From NCBI RefSeq assembly GCF_000009985.1, contig NC_007626.1, positions 4,023,943 to 4,087,942 on the forward strand: 64,000 nucleotides of DNA. Reading direction: 5' to 3'. The notes beneath the pieces are model-generated. The model searched no databases, had not been told where the DNA came from, and worked only from the letters and a program-made list of their open reading frames with translations. The number at the start of each line of letters is the position of its first letter. The stretch's first letter is position 1. The position numbers and the translations under genes were made by a program. Source of the stretch: Paramagnetospirillum magneticum AMB-1. GTDB taxonomy: Bacteria; Pseudomonadota; Alphaproteobacteria; Rhodospirillales; Magnetospirillaceae. Of this stretch, positions 35,891-44,142 are shown one piece after another.

Positions 35891-36223
35891 TTAGCATGAG
35901 AGGATTTGGGCCCTCTCCCGGCAGGCATCCAGAATGGCTCTTCCAAGCGGGAGCTCCAATTCCTGAGGCAATTCCATCGATGGCTGCCACTGCCCATCCG
36001 GTGTTCGATGGGCCGGAAGCCGCACCTGTAGGCAATCGCCATAGCTGGCCTTGGCCTTGATGACCGGGACGCCATGGATGGTCATCACGATGCCGTCAAT
36101 GTCGAGTTCGACCGAGGCTAGTGCCATCACCTTCGACGAAAAAACCGGGTGGATCGCCAAGACGCGGCATCCGATCAGCCCTGTTTCGACTGAAGGCTCC
36201 GCCGAGGGCTGGATGTCGTTCAT
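35891..36223 (-). CDS. Hypothetical protein, 110 aa (faint SpoVG-like pattern)
   Basis: This is the only minus-strand gene between 30,281 and 43,845. The product contains MALASVELDIDGIVMTIHGV and LPAHRTPDGQWQPSMELP. The pattern of a strand, then a basic-aromatic pair with TPDG, followed by a terminal helix (GRAILDACRER) faintly recalls SpoVG-type small DNA-binding proteins. The match is too weak to assign a function. It ends 30 bp from the Crp/Fnr gene, convergently. Confidence 0.5.
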   Translation of the reverse strand: MNDIQPSAEPSVETGLIGCRVLAIHPVFSSKVMALASVELDIDGIVMTIHGVPVIKAKASYGDCLQVRLPAHRTPDGQWQPSMELPQELELPLGRAILDACRERAQILSC

Positions 36224-36311
36224 TGAGCGGTCTGGATGCCTCCGGATACTTCAGCAAACCGGCCAAAGACGTTGCCGTGCCTTTGGCCGGAATCACAGGA
36301 GGGTGCTGAAA

Positions 36312-36341
36312 TTTGGCATAAGCCATAAGCAAACTGCCAAA
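36312..36341. promoter_or_regulatory. Inverted repeat upstream of the ArsR-type gene
   Basis: TTTGGCA (36312-36318) and TGCCAAA (36335-36341) form an inverted repeat with a 16-base spacer in the gap between the divergent 110-aa gene and the ArsR-type gene. It may be an operator. No other evidence supports it. Confidence 0.3.
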
Positions 36342-36465
36342 CAGCTATTCATGTGTCAATTCATTTGCGGCGCATCGGTTGCCTTGAGGGGCGAACAGTT
36401 GTATCTGATGGCAGTATCCTGCAGCCGTTATAGCCCTCGCATGAGCCGGGGATTTCACGAGGATC

Positions 36466-36789
36466 ATGATGCGGATCGTCGCTTCGGATGAAGACCAGCT
36501 TACCGTGATCACCGAGACGTTCAGGTTACTGGGCGATCCCACCCGGTTGAAAATCCTCCTCGCCTGCCTTTCCGAACCCAAATGCGTCAACGACGTCGCC
36601 AGCGAGGTCGGCATTACTGGATCACTGACCAGCCACCACCTGCGCCTGCTGCGGGGCGCGCGGTTGGTGCGTGCCGAGCGGCAGGGGCGGCAAATCTTCT
36701 ACGTGGCGGCGGACAGCCATGTGAACGCCATGCTGGCCGAGATGGTGGCGCATATCCGCCAGCCCGCCGAAGACGAGGACGACACCTGA
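36466..36789 (+). CDS. ArsR-family transcriptional regulator
   Basis: The 107-residue winged-helix protein matches the ArsR/SmtB family: TETFRLLGDPTRLKILLACL, recognition helix GSLTSHHLRLLRGARLV, and wing ERQGRQIFYVAAD. Two cysteines (LACLSEPKCV) lie near the metal- or thiol-sensing helix, but the full ELCVC arsenic motif is absent. Such proteins repress nearby genes until a metal, sulphide or oxidant is bound. It lies 88 bp upstream of an inverted repeat and the small gene plus SulP transporter, its likely targets. Confidence 0.88.
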   Translation: MMRIVASDEDQLTVITETFRLLGDPTRLKILLACLSEPKCVNDVASEVGITGSLTSHHLRLLRGARLVRAERQGRQIFYVAADSHVNAMLAEMVAHIRQPAEDEDDT

Positions 36790-36833
36790 AAATACATCCA
36801 GGATGCATGAAGATTGCATTGCACCCAGACATA

Positions 36834-36855
36834 TGAACACTTATTTTGATGTTCA
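36834..36855. promoter_or_regulatory. Candidate ArsR-type operator
   Basis: TGAACA (36834-36839) and TGTTCA (36850-36855) form an inverted repeat with a 10-base AT-rich spacer, 23 bp upstream of the next start codon. The size and place suit an ArsR-family operator covering the promoter of the transporter unit. Confidence 0.45.
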
Positions 36856-36877
36856 GTCGTTCTAACCAAGCTGTTGA

Positions 36878-37135
36878 ATGAGGCGGTGCGGCTCCGTGGA
36901 GTGGGGGATATTCAGGCGTAAGACCGAGATCATCGAGGTCGGCGATCTGTTCAGGAAGGTCGATGACAATCTTGGCCGGGTATGGGAGGTCACCCGTCTG
37001 TGGGTGACGGTGGATGGTCTGCTTCATGCCCGCTTGGTGGTGCTGGGTGATTCCGGCGAGTCGATCATCGTTTCCACCATGGCCCTTGCTGATAACGGGC
37101 ACTTTCGTTCCGTCCTGCCGTCATTGGACGAATGA
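36878..37135 (+). CDS. Hypothetical protein, 85 aa
   Basis: This small gene overlaps the SulP transporter start by 4 bp (ATGA), so it is translationally coupled to it. The product is beta-rich: EIIEVGDLFRKVDDNLGRVW, LWVTVDGLLHARLVVLGDSG, ESIIVSTMALADN. It resembles short, soluble domain proteins without known function. It may assist or regulate the transporter. No family name can be given. Confidence 0.7.
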   Translation: MRRCGSVEWGIFRRKTEIIEVGDLFRKVDDNLGRVWEVTRLWVTVDGLLHARLVVLGDSGESIIVSTMALADNGHFRSVLPSLDE

Positions 37136-38841
37136 GTGAAAGGCCCACGTTTATGCCCGCCCGGTTGATCAACCTGTTCACGCCGAAATTGCTCGTCTGC
37201 TTGAAGGAGGGCTATGACCTTCCTCGGGGACGTGGCGACCTGATCGCCGGTTTGACGGTGGCCATTGTCGCCCTGCCGTTGGCCATGGCCCTGGGAATTG
37301 CCTCGGGCGTCACTCCCGACCGTGGATTGTTCACCGCCATCGTCGCCGGCTTCCTGATTTCGTTCCTGGGGGGAAGCCGCTTCCAGATCGGCGGACCGAC
37401 CGGCGCGTTCGTGGTCGTCGTCTACAACATCGTGCAGCAGCACGGTTATGACGGGCTGGTGCTCGCCACCTTAATGGCTGGTGTGATGCTCCTGCTCTTC
37501 GGTCTCGCCCGCTTCGGCGTCGTCATCAAATATATCCCCTATCCGCTGGTGACTGGCTTCACCTCGGGAATTGCGGTCATCATCTTTTCCAGCCAAGTGA
37601 AGGACTTCCTCGGCCTGCGGATGGAGAGCGTCCCGGCGGAGTTTTTCGAGAAATGGGTTGCCTATGGCGAGCATATCGGCACCACTCATGGGCCGACCTT
37701 GGCGGTGGCCGCCGGGACGCTGGCGGTGATCCTGGTGCTGCGGCGGTTCCGGCCCGGCTGGCCAGGATTTCTGATCGGGGTTACCGGCGCATCGGTTTTG
37801 GTCTGGGCGCTGGGAATGCCGGTGGAAACCATCGGCAGCCGGTTTGGCGGCATTCCCTCGACCCTGCCATCGCCCCAATTTCCCGCCTTGTCCTGGGGCA
37901 AGGTGACTGCGTTGTTACAGCCGGCCTTCACCATCGCCTTTCTGGCCGGGATCGAGTCGCTGCTTTCGGCCATGGTCGCCGATGGCATGACCGGCCGGCG
38001 GCACAAGTCCAATTGCGAATTGCTGGCCCAGGGCATCGCCAATATCGCCTCGGTCCTGTTCGGCGGCATTCCGGCGACCGGTGCCATCGCCAGGACGGCC
38101 ACCAGCATCAAGTCCGGGGCGCAGACCCCCGTGGCAGGGATGCTGCATGCCGTCTTTATCTTGCTGTTCATGCTGCTGTTCGCGCCGCTGGCTAGCTGGA
38201 TTCCCCTTCCCAGCCTCGCCGCCGTGCTGATGGTGGTGGCGTGGAACATGAGCGAGGCCCCCCACTTCATCCACCTGATGTCCGCCCCCCGAAGCGACCG
38301 GGCGGTGCTGCTCGTCACCTTTGTTCTCACGGTGATGGTCGATCTGACCGTCGCCATTGAGGTCGGCATGGTGCTGGCGTCGATCCTGTTCATGCGCCGC
38401 ATGGCCGAGGTTACCGAGATCGGCACCGGTATTCACCTGATCGACGAGGATGCCGAGGACGGCGGCGACGACCATGTGGGCGCCATCCCGACCACCCCGA
38501 TTCCCGATGGCGTCGAAGTCTTCCAGATCAGCGGCCCGTTCTTCTTCGGGGTCGCCACCCGCTTGAGCGAAGTGTTCGAGCAGACCCACAAGCCGCCCAG
38601 GGTGTTCATCCTCCGGATGCGCCTGGTTCCGGTGATTGATGCCAGTGGTATCCAGGCGCTCACGGAATTCGTCCGGCGATGCCGCAAGCACGGCACCGAG
38701 GTCCTGCTGTCGGGGGTCCAGCCTCAGCCAATGCAGGTGATGGGACGCATGGGGCTTTGCCACGAAATTGGTGAGGACAACTTCGTGCCCAACATCGATG
38801 CCGCTCTGACGACGGCACGCACCCTGGCCGTCCACCCCTGA
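37132..38841 (+). CDS. SulP-family anion transporter with STAS domain
   Basis: The 569-residue membrane protein has the SulP core of about 10-14 segments: GDLIAGLTVAIVALPLAMALGIASGV near the N-terminus, FQIGGPTGAFVVVVYN and GGIPATGAIARTATSIKSGA, the conserved permease signatures. A cytoplasmic STAS domain occupies the C-terminal 130 residues (VFQISGPFFFGVATRL, RLVPVIDASGIQALTEFVRR). Members carry sulphate, bicarbonate or other anions. Linkage to an ArsR-type regulator suggests a sulphur-related role, but bicarbonate is equally possible. It overlaps the 85-aa gene and is followed 11 bp later by a receiver-like gene. Confidence 0.92.
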   Translation: MSERPTFMPARLINLFTPKLLVCLKEGYDLPRGRGDLIAGLTVAIVALPLAMALGIASGVTPDRGLFTAIVAGFLISFLGGSRFQIGGPTGAFVVVVYNIVQQHGYDGLVLATLMAGVMLLLFGLARFGVVIKYIPYPLVTGFTSGIAVIIFSSQVKDFLGLRMESVPAEFFEKWVAYGEHIGTTHGPTLAVAAGTLAVILVLRRFRPGWPGFLIGVTGASVLVWALGMPVETIGSRFGGIPSTLPSPQFPALSWGKVTALLQPAFTIAFLAGIESLLSAMVADGMTGRRHKSNCELLAQGIANIASVLFGGIPATGAIARTATSIKSGAQTPVAGMLHAVFILLFMLLFAPLASWIPLPSLAAVLMVVAWNMSEAPHFIHLMSAPRSDRAVLLVTFVLTVMVDLTVAIEVGMVLASILFMRRMAEVTEIGTGIHLIDEDAEDGGDDHVGAIPTTPIPDGVEVFQISGPFFFGVATRLSEVFEQTHKPPRVFILRMRLVPVIDASGIQALTEFVRRCRKHGTEVLLSGVQPQPMQVMGRMGLCHEIGEDNFVPNIDAALTTARTLAVHP

Positions 38842-38852
38842 CCTCGATCACC

Positions 38853-39257
38853 ATGGAGTACGAAATGCGCGATATCTCTGCCATAGCGAGATCACACTCC
38901 CGCATCCTGGTCGTATCGCCAAACCAGCAGAAGCTCGAAATGCTGAAGAGGCAGTTGCAAAATATCGGGTTTGCCCAGATCGACTGGGACGACAACCCCA
39001 GTCTGGCAATCGGCAAGTTCAGCCATGCGTCGTATGACACGGTCTTCGTGGATGGCACCCTGCCGAAGCGAGACATCAAGGCCATATCCGAGATCGTCCA
39101 TATCACTCTTGGCCGTCCGCGAGCCAAGCTGATTCTGATGACCGAGAAGGGGGGCGAGGGAGCAAGCAAGAGCGCCGCCGATGGGTATGACGCAACCATC
39201 AAGACTCAGGTGAGCGTCTTCGATCTGCGGAAGCTCTTCATCAGCCTGTTCGGATGA
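38853..39257 (+). CDS. Degenerate receiver-domain protein
   Basis: The 134-residue product follows the alpha/beta plan of response regulators (HSRILVVSPNQQKLEMLKRQ, YDTVFVDGTLPKRD, AKLILMTEKGG), but the N-terminal acidic pair is replaced by SPNQ. An Asp is kept in VFVDGTLP. It is probably a pseudo-receiver used for protein interactions. It comes 11 bp after the SulP gene and may belong to the same transcript. Confidence 0.75.
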   Translation: MEYEMRDISAIARSHSRILVVSPNQQKLEMLKRQLQNIGFAQIDWDDNPSLAIGKFSHASYDTVFVDGTLPKRDIKAISEIVHITLGRPRAKLILMTEKGGEGASKSAADGYDATIKTQVSVFDLRKLFISLFG

Positions 39258-39515
39258 ACAAGTCTGAAGCTTCAATCAAGAAGATGCTGAGAAGAGGCTT
39301 TCGCTTTAACCGGAATGTCATCTCGGAGACATTGGCATCATTCTGTTCCATCGTAGCCTTTCCTGGCCGAGAGGGAACAAAAAGGGCACATTTGATCTGC
39401 CAAGTACATAAATAGCCCTCCAGGCCAACGAAACATCTTTATATCTGTTTAGGAGTTAAGCCGGCCTTGAAATATGCATTAGGTATGCGCAATATTGAGT
39501 TTCTGGTTAGGCGAA
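39258..39515. other. Intergenic stretch
   Basis: About 260 bp between the pseudo-receiver and the CheY-like gene are relatively AT-rich and hold no ORF with a credible start. Presumably it contains the promoter of the following run of five genes, but I cannot pick out clear -35/-10 boxes. Confidence 0.35.
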
Positions 39516-39896
39516 ATGGCATTCAGAGATATGACAATGGTCAAGCGTGTTCTGGTGGTTGATGATTCCAAGACGCAACGAATGATCATGATGCGTGCCT
39601 TGGCCGAGTTCAGCTGTGAAATCGTCGGAGAGGCCGAGGATGGTCAGCAGGCTACCGAGATGGCAGCGCGATTGTCGCCCGATGTCATTTTCTTGGACAT
39701 GGAGATGCCGGGGATGACTGGGCTTCAAGCCTTAAAAGCCATCAAGGCGGTCAACCCCAAGATTGTGATCTTCATGGTCACCTCCATCGATTCCTCAGAT
39801 GTCATCGACGATTGCATTATGGCCGGTGCTGAAGACTACATCCGCAAGGACCGGTTGGAGACGCTCCGAGCCAGGGCCGGGGGCTTCCTGAAATAG
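39516..39896 (+). CDS. CheY-like single-domain response regulator
   Basis: The protein is a complete receiver: RVLVVDDSKTQRMIMMRAL with the acidic pair, VIFLDMEMPGMTG with the phospho-acceptor Asp, MVTSID with Ser/Thr and DYIRKDR with Lys. There is no output domain. Starts at 39516, 39531 and 39537 are all possible; AGG precedes the first. It heads a plus-strand run with the ODP-type protein, GGDEF, PAS and chemoreceptor genes, which suggests a local chemosensory or cyclic-di-GMP circuit. Confidence 0.9.
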   Translation: MAFRDMTMVKRVLVVDDSKTQRMIMMRALAEFSCEIVGEAEDGQQATEMAARLSPDVIFLDMEMPGMTGLQALKAIKAVNPKIVIFMVTSIDSSDVIDDCIMAGAEDYIRKDRLETLRARAGGFLK

Positions 39897-39906
39897 TCTC
39901 GCGAGA

Positions 39907-40782
39907 TTGAAGTTAGTGGGGTGTGCTTTGCCGCAGTCAACCAGCATTTCAACCGATTACGACCGCCCCATTGAGATCGCCAAGGGCGTGTTCTGGGTCG
40001 GCTTCACGGACAGCGAGGGCCGCCTGCAATGCAACCCCTATCTGATCGTCGATGGTGACGAGGCCATTCTAATCGATGGCGGCAGCAGGCCGGATTTCAG
40101 CACAGTCATGCGCAAGGTGCTTCAGACCGGCATCAGGCCGAACCAGATCAGCCATTTGATCTACCAGCACTATGATCCAGATCTCTGCGGGTCGATCCCC
40201 AATCTGGAGGCCATCATCGACAGCCCCGACCTCAAGGTGCTGTCCAAGCGGGAGAACAACCCCTTCATCAACCACTATGCGATTCACTCCCCACTGCTGT
40301 GTATTGATCGGCTCGGACGAGTATTAAAGATGCGCTCGGGGCGCCAATTGCGTTTTTTTCCAACACCTTACTCACATTCGGCAGGCAGTTTCGTCACCTA
40401 TGACGAGACGACCGGCGTACTGTTTTCCAGCGATCTGTTCGGGGCTGCCGGGGCATTGTCACGCTGGAAATTGTTCGGCGACTTCGAGCATATCTGCCAG
40501 ACCTGCAAGCGCATTCCGCCCGATGAGATCGAAACGGACTGTGGCGAGACTGGCGATCCCTGTCCATGGACGCCGATGTACGGTTTCCACCGCGAAATCA
40601 TGACCTGCAACAAGGCGCTTCGATTCGCGCTCTCAGTGATCAGGCCAATTGCCCCCAACGTGATCGCCCCCCAGCACGGCTCAATCCTGCGGACGCCCAA
40701 GGATATACAAGCCGCCATTGAGCGGCTGGAGCAACTGGATGTCGGGATCGATAACCTTCCCCAGGCCGCCGCTTTCGGCTGA
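39907..40782 (+). CDS. ODP-type metallo-beta-lactamase-fold di-iron protein
   Basis: The 291-residue protein is a metallo-beta-lactamase-fold domain whose ligands follow the di-iron ODP (oxygen-binding) pattern of flavodiiron-related chemotaxis proteins: YQHYDPD near residue 88, PYSHSAGS near 158, FSSDLFG near 175 and APQHGS near 257. There is no flavodoxin domain. In chemotaxis clusters ODP proteins bind oxygen or report the redox state. The neighbours here (CheY-like, GGDEF, PAS, MCP) fit that role. The start is uncertain: TTG at 39907 or GTG at 39916. Confidence 0.82.
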   Translation: MKLVGCALPQSTSISTDYDRPIEIAKGVFWVGFTDSEGRLQCNPYLIVDGDEAILIDGGSRPDFSTVMRKVLQTGIRPNQISHLIYQHYDPDLCGSIPNLEAIIDSPDLKVLSKRENNPFINHYAIHSPLLCIDRLGRVLKMRSGRQLRFFPTPYSHSAGSFVTYDETTGVLFSSDLFGAAGALSRWKLFGDFEHICQTCKRIPPDEIETDCGETGDPCPWTPMYGFHREIMTCNKALRFALSVIRPIAPNVIAPQHGSILRTPKDIQAAIERLEQLDVGIDNLPQAAAFG

Positions 40783-40795
40783 TTGAGGCGCCAAG

Positions 40796-41494
40796 ATGTG
40801 GAACTCGGACGAAATTGATTTCGCAGAAGCCGCCCAGTCCCATGGCACACTGGTATCGTGCATGCTGGAATATCAGGCGATGCTAGCCGACCGGCACCTC
40901 AACGAGGTGCTGCTGGGCGAACTGGTCGATCAATTCGTTCATTCGGAGCAGCGGCTGGCCGAGGCTCATGCCGCCGTTCTGGCGCTGTCCCGTACAGATG
41001 GGCTCACCGGCATCGCCAATCGGCGCTGGTTCGACGAATCGCTGGCCCATGAATTTGCACGGGCCTTGCGGTCCAAGACGCCGATCGGCCTGCTGCTCCT
41101 GGATATCGACTGCTTCAAGCTCTTCAATGACAATTACGGTCATGCGGCCGGAGATGACTGTCTGCGCAAGGTTGCCCAGGCTGTGCGGTCGGTGGTGAAA
41201 AGACCTCCCGACATGACCGCGCGATATGGCGGCGAGGAAATCGTCTGTCTGCTGCCCGATACCGGTCTGGATGGCGTATTCAGGGTCGGAAATGCCGTGC
41301 TTGACGCTGTTCGCGCTCTGGATATTCCCCATCGATTTTCCAAGGCGACCGATATCGTCACGGTTAGCATCGGTGGGGTGTCGATCATCCCCGCCCAGGA
41401 TATGACGCCGACCAACATCATCGAGGCAGCCGACAGCCATCTTTACCAATCCAAGGAGCATGGCCGCAATCGGCTGACCATGCCCTCACTGTAA
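40796..41494 (+). CDS. GGDEF-domain diguanylate cyclase
   Basis: The 232-residue protein has a short helical N-terminal region (about 1-65) and a GGDEF domain: RTDGLTGIANRRWFDESL, LLLLDIDCFKLFNDNYGHAAGD, and the active loop ARYGGEEIVCLLP (GGEEI variant, usually active). It should make cyclic di-GMP, linking the oxygen-related signal to motility or surface behaviour. No inhibitory RxxD motif is obvious just before the GGEE loop. It begins 13 bp after the ODP gene. Confidence 0.92.
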   Translation: MWNSDEIDFAEAAQSHGTLVSCMLEYQAMLADRHLNEVLLGELVDQFVHSEQRLAEAHAAVLALSRTDGLTGIANRRWFDESLAHEFARALRSKTPIGLLLLDIDCFKLFNDNYGHAAGDDCLRKVAQAVRSVVKRPPDMTARYGGEEIVCLLPDTGLDGVFRVGNAVLDAVRALDIPHRFSKATDIVTVSIGGVSIIPAQDMTPTNIIEAADSHLYQSKEHGRNRLTMPSL

Positions 41495-41548
41495 AGCCCC
41501 CTGCCAAGCGCCAGCTTGAGTCGCGCCAGCATATCGACGGAGGACGGA

Positions 41549-42088
41549 ATGGCTCCACCCAATACATCGCTGACCGGACGTGAACGCACCTTCAAGGACG
41601 GCGAGATCATCGTCAGCAAGACCGATCCACAGGGAAAGCTGGTCTACGTCAACGATGTCTTCCTGGACGTGAGCGGCTTCGAGGAGCATGAGCTTCTGGG
41701 CAAGCCCCACTCGATCATCCGCCATCCCGAAATGCCCCGGTGCATCTTCAAGCTGCTGTGGGACACCATTTCCAGCGGCAACGAGCTGTTCGCCTATGTG
41801 AACAACCGGGCGAAAAACGGTGACAATTACTGGGTTCTGGCCCATGTCACCCCGAATTTTGATGCCAGCGGTTCCTCCATTATCGGCTACCACTCCAATC
41901 GGCGAGTTCCCGAGCGCAAGGCGCTCCAGGCTATCGAGCCGCTGTACAAGCGTCTTCTTGCCGAAGAACAGAAGCATGGCGACCGCAAGGCCGGTCTGCA
42001 GGCATCCTGGGCCATGCTCAACGCTGCCGTGTCGCAGGCGGGGTTCGATGCCTACGACCGTTTCATTTTCAGTGTCATCAACGGTTAG
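41549..42088 (+). CDS. PAS-domain protein (Aer-like sensor)
   Basis: ATG at 41549 follows GGAGGACGGA and yields 179 residues. The PAS domain resembles the FAD-binding PAS of Aer aerotaxis receptors: IVSKTDPQGKLVYVNDVFLD, SGFEEHELLGKPHSIIRHPEMP, and NRAKNGDNYWVLAHVTP, followed by a helical region. The Aer-type motifs NYW and HPEMP are present. It lacks its own signalling domain; the next gene is a chemoreceptor without a sensor domain, so the two probably form a split aerotaxis receptor. Confidence 0.85.
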   Translation: MAPPNTSLTGRERTFKDGEIIVSKTDPQGKLVYVNDVFLDVSGFEEHELLGKPHSIIRHPEMPRCIFKLLWDTISSGNELFAYVNNRAKNGDNYWVLAHVTPNFDASGSSIIGYHSNRRVPERKALQAIEPLYKRLLAEEQKHGDRKAGLQASWAMLNAAVSQAGFDAYDRFIFSVING

Positions 42089-42097
42089 GGGGACGCC

Positions 42098-43414
42098 ATG
42101 CTGCCCAATATCGATAGTCGTCAGGCATCGTCCCTGTTGATCGTGATCGTGATCGCCTTGACGGTTCTGGCGATCATTTCCCTGACGGGCGGTCCACTCG
42201 GTGGTCTTCAATGGATGGAATTGATCCTTTGCCTCGTTCTGGGGGGAGCCGGACTGCTCATTGGTGCCAGCCTGCGGGTCAGGGTCGGCAAGACCGCAGA
42301 ATTCGTTGATCGGGCGACCCGCGTCGTTGCCGCCGCCGCCCAGGGGGATCTGAACGCCCGCATCACCAACATCGACCGCCGTCACCCCATCGCGTCATTG
42401 CTGAGCGGCATCAACCGTGTGCTCGACCTCTCGGAAGCCTTCGCCAAGGAGGCCAACACTGCGATGCAGTACGCAAATCAGCGGAAGTATTTCCGTACCA
42501 TTCTGACCAAGGGGCTGCGGGGAGATTTCGTGACCTTCGCCACCACCATCAACCGGTCTTTGGCGATGATGGAGACCAATGAGAAGGCATTTGTAGCCTT
42601 CGCAGAGGAGAAGGTTCGACCGGTTGCTCGGGCGGTTGGAGGAGCCTCGTCGGCGCTGGCGGATAATGCCTCCAACCTGTCGGCCCAGGCATCGGATACC
42701 TCGCAACAGGCCATGACAGTCGCGGCAGCGGCGGAGCAGGCTTCGGTTAATGTGCAGGCTGTCGCTTCAGCGGTCGAGGAATTTTCGGCTTCGATCCGCG
42801 AAATCACCCAACAGGTCAATCGCGCTGCCTCTACGGCCCAGGAAGCCAGCGGTAAGGTAGAGCAAACCAATTCAGTGGTGCAGACCCTTGGCAATGCTGC
42901 TCAGCGTATCGGCGACGTGGTCAGTCTAATCCAGGATATCGCCAGCCAGACCAACCTGCTGGCGCTGAACGCCACCATCGAGGCGGCCCGTGCCGGCGAG
43001 GCCGGCAAGGGCTTTGCCGTGGTGGCCAATGAGGTGAAGAACCTTGCCAACCAGACAGCCAGAGCGACCGAGGACATTACACAGCAGGTTTCGCAAATCC
43101 AGGACGCGACTAAGGAGGCCGTTCAGGCCATGTCCGAAATCGGCGTGACGGTGGCTCAGATCGAGGAAACGTCCGCCGCCGTGGCCGGTGCGGTGGAAGA
43201 ACAGAATGCTGTCACCCAGGAAATTGCCCGCAATGTAGCTGAAGCGGCTACCGGCACCCAGTCGGTATCGGAGGCCATCTCTCTGGTTCAGGCGGCGGCT
43301 AAAAACGCCTTGGACGGAGCCGCCGAGGTCTCGCACTCCTCCCAATCCATGTCACGGGACTCCTCCAACCTGATCGAGAACATCGACTCGTTCCTCGATA
43401 GGCTGCGAGCGTAA
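42098..43414 (+). CDS. Methyl-accepting chemotaxis protein lacking a sensor domain
   Basis: The 438-residue protein opens with two close membrane segments (SSLLIVIVIALTVLAIISL and LILCLVLGGAGLLIGASL) and has almost no periplasmic part. A HAMP-like helical linker and the signalling domain follow, with the tip QTNLLALNATIEAARAGEAG. It begins 10 bp after the PAS protein. Together they match the Aer2/split-Aer plan in which the PAS protein supplies the input. The signalling domain is nearly identical in plan to the receptor at 32760, so both may feed one CheA. Confidence 0.92.
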   Translation: MLPNIDSRQASSLLIVIVIALTVLAIISLTGGPLGGLQWMELILCLVLGGAGLLIGASLRVRVGKTAEFVDRATRVVAAAAQGDLNARITNIDRRHPIASLLSGINRVLDLSEAFAKEANTAMQYANQRKYFRTILTKGLRGDFVTFATTINRSLAMMETNEKAFVAFAEEKVRPVARAVGGASSALADNASNLSAQASDTSQQAMTVAAAAEQASVNVQAVASAVEEFSASIREITQQVNRAASTAQEASGKVEQTNSVVQTLGNAAQRIGDVVSLIQDIASQTNLLALNATIEAARAGEAGKGFAVVANEVKNLANQTARATEDITQQVSQIQDATKEAVQAMSEIGVTVAQIEETSAAVAGAVEEQNAVTQEIARNVAEAATGTQSVSEAISLVQAAAKNALDGAAEVSHSSQSMSRDSSNLIENIDSFLDRLRA

Positions 43415-43479
43415 GAAGTTATTTCAAGGCGCCATACGTGGTGAAAATGGCTAAATACCCTTAAACCGAGGGTATCAAC

Positions 43480-43845
43480 ATGCGTCTTTACGAAATCATC
43501 CAAACACCACTGTCCGCCGATCTGTCCTATGACGTGAAATTCAACAGGCTGAAAGTGCGTAAGAAGCCGAGCCGGTCTGTCGATCACGAAAATGGACGTG
43601 TTGTGACCATACCCAACCAGCCCCCAAAGCTGACATTGAAGCACGTCCACAGAATGAAGCTGTTGCGACAGCGTTACCTGGAAACACAGCAAAAGCTGAC
43701 AGCATTTCGTGGGTTGATGTATGGGGGGCATGCACATGCCGAGCAACTTGATCTCGGAAACATGCAATCCCGCATATCTCGGCATGAAAAGCTACAGGCC
43801 AAGCTGGACGACATGGCTATGCGTTATGTGAAAAGGACGATTTGA
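43480..43845 (+). CDS. Hypothetical protein, 121 aa
   Basis: This is a basic, helical protein (MRLYEIIQTPLSADLSYDVK, LTLKHVHRMKLLRQRYLETQ, ISRHEKLQAKLDDMAMRYVK). It has no recognisable family. It ends the plus-strand run of the sensory region, and a strong terminator follows directly, overlapping its last codons. Base composition is similar to that of the small genes on its right, so it may belong to the maintenance end of the island. Confidence 0.65.
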   Translation: MRLYEIIQTPLSADLSYDVKFNRLKVRKKPSRSVDHENGRVVTIPNQPPKLTLKHVHRMKLLRQRYLETQQKLTAFRGLMYGGHAHAEQLDLGNMQSRISRHEKLQAKLDDMAMRYVKRTI

Positions 43846-43857
43846 GGTCGTCCTTTT
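43831..43857 (+). terminator. Rho-independent terminator
   Basis: A perfect 10-bp stem AAAAGGACGA / TCGTCCTTTT with a 7-base loop ends the 121-aa gene; the flanking A and T runs could let it work in both directions, serving also the minus-strand gene pair at 43867-44681. Confidence 0.85.
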
Positions 43858-43866
43858 CGTTGCTTG

Positions 43867-44142
43867 TCAAACCGTCACGTCCACTCGCCAAATCCGCTTG
43901 ATGCCCAAATGGCGCATTTTGAGGAGCAGGATGTTTTTCTCGGGCAAATGGCCCAGGTAATAGCTGCTGCTGGCATATTGGTCGGGATCAACCTCATGAC
44001 CGAACATCCCCATTAGCTCTCGCTTATAAATTGGACACCACGTTTTCTTGTATCCGCGAGGAACCACTTCATCCATGAACTCCTTGTGGAAGCGCACTGC
44101 GGTAAATTCAATGAGGTAGCCGTAACTTTCCTTGGATTTCAT
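43867..44142 (-). CDS. Hypothetical protein, 91 aa
   Basis: The second gene of a minus-strand pair, overlapping the stop of the upstream gene by 4 bp (ATGA). The product is rich in Tyr, Phe, Lys and His (FTAVRFHKEFMDEVV, ASSSYYLGHLPEKNILLLKM). No family is recognised. The terminator at 43831-43857 lies just downstream. Confidence 0.65.
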   Translation of the reverse strand: MKSKESYGYLIEFTAVRFHKEFMDEVVPRGYKKTWCPIYKRELMGMFGHEVDPDQYASSSYYLGHLPEKNILLLKMRHLGIKRIWRVDVTV

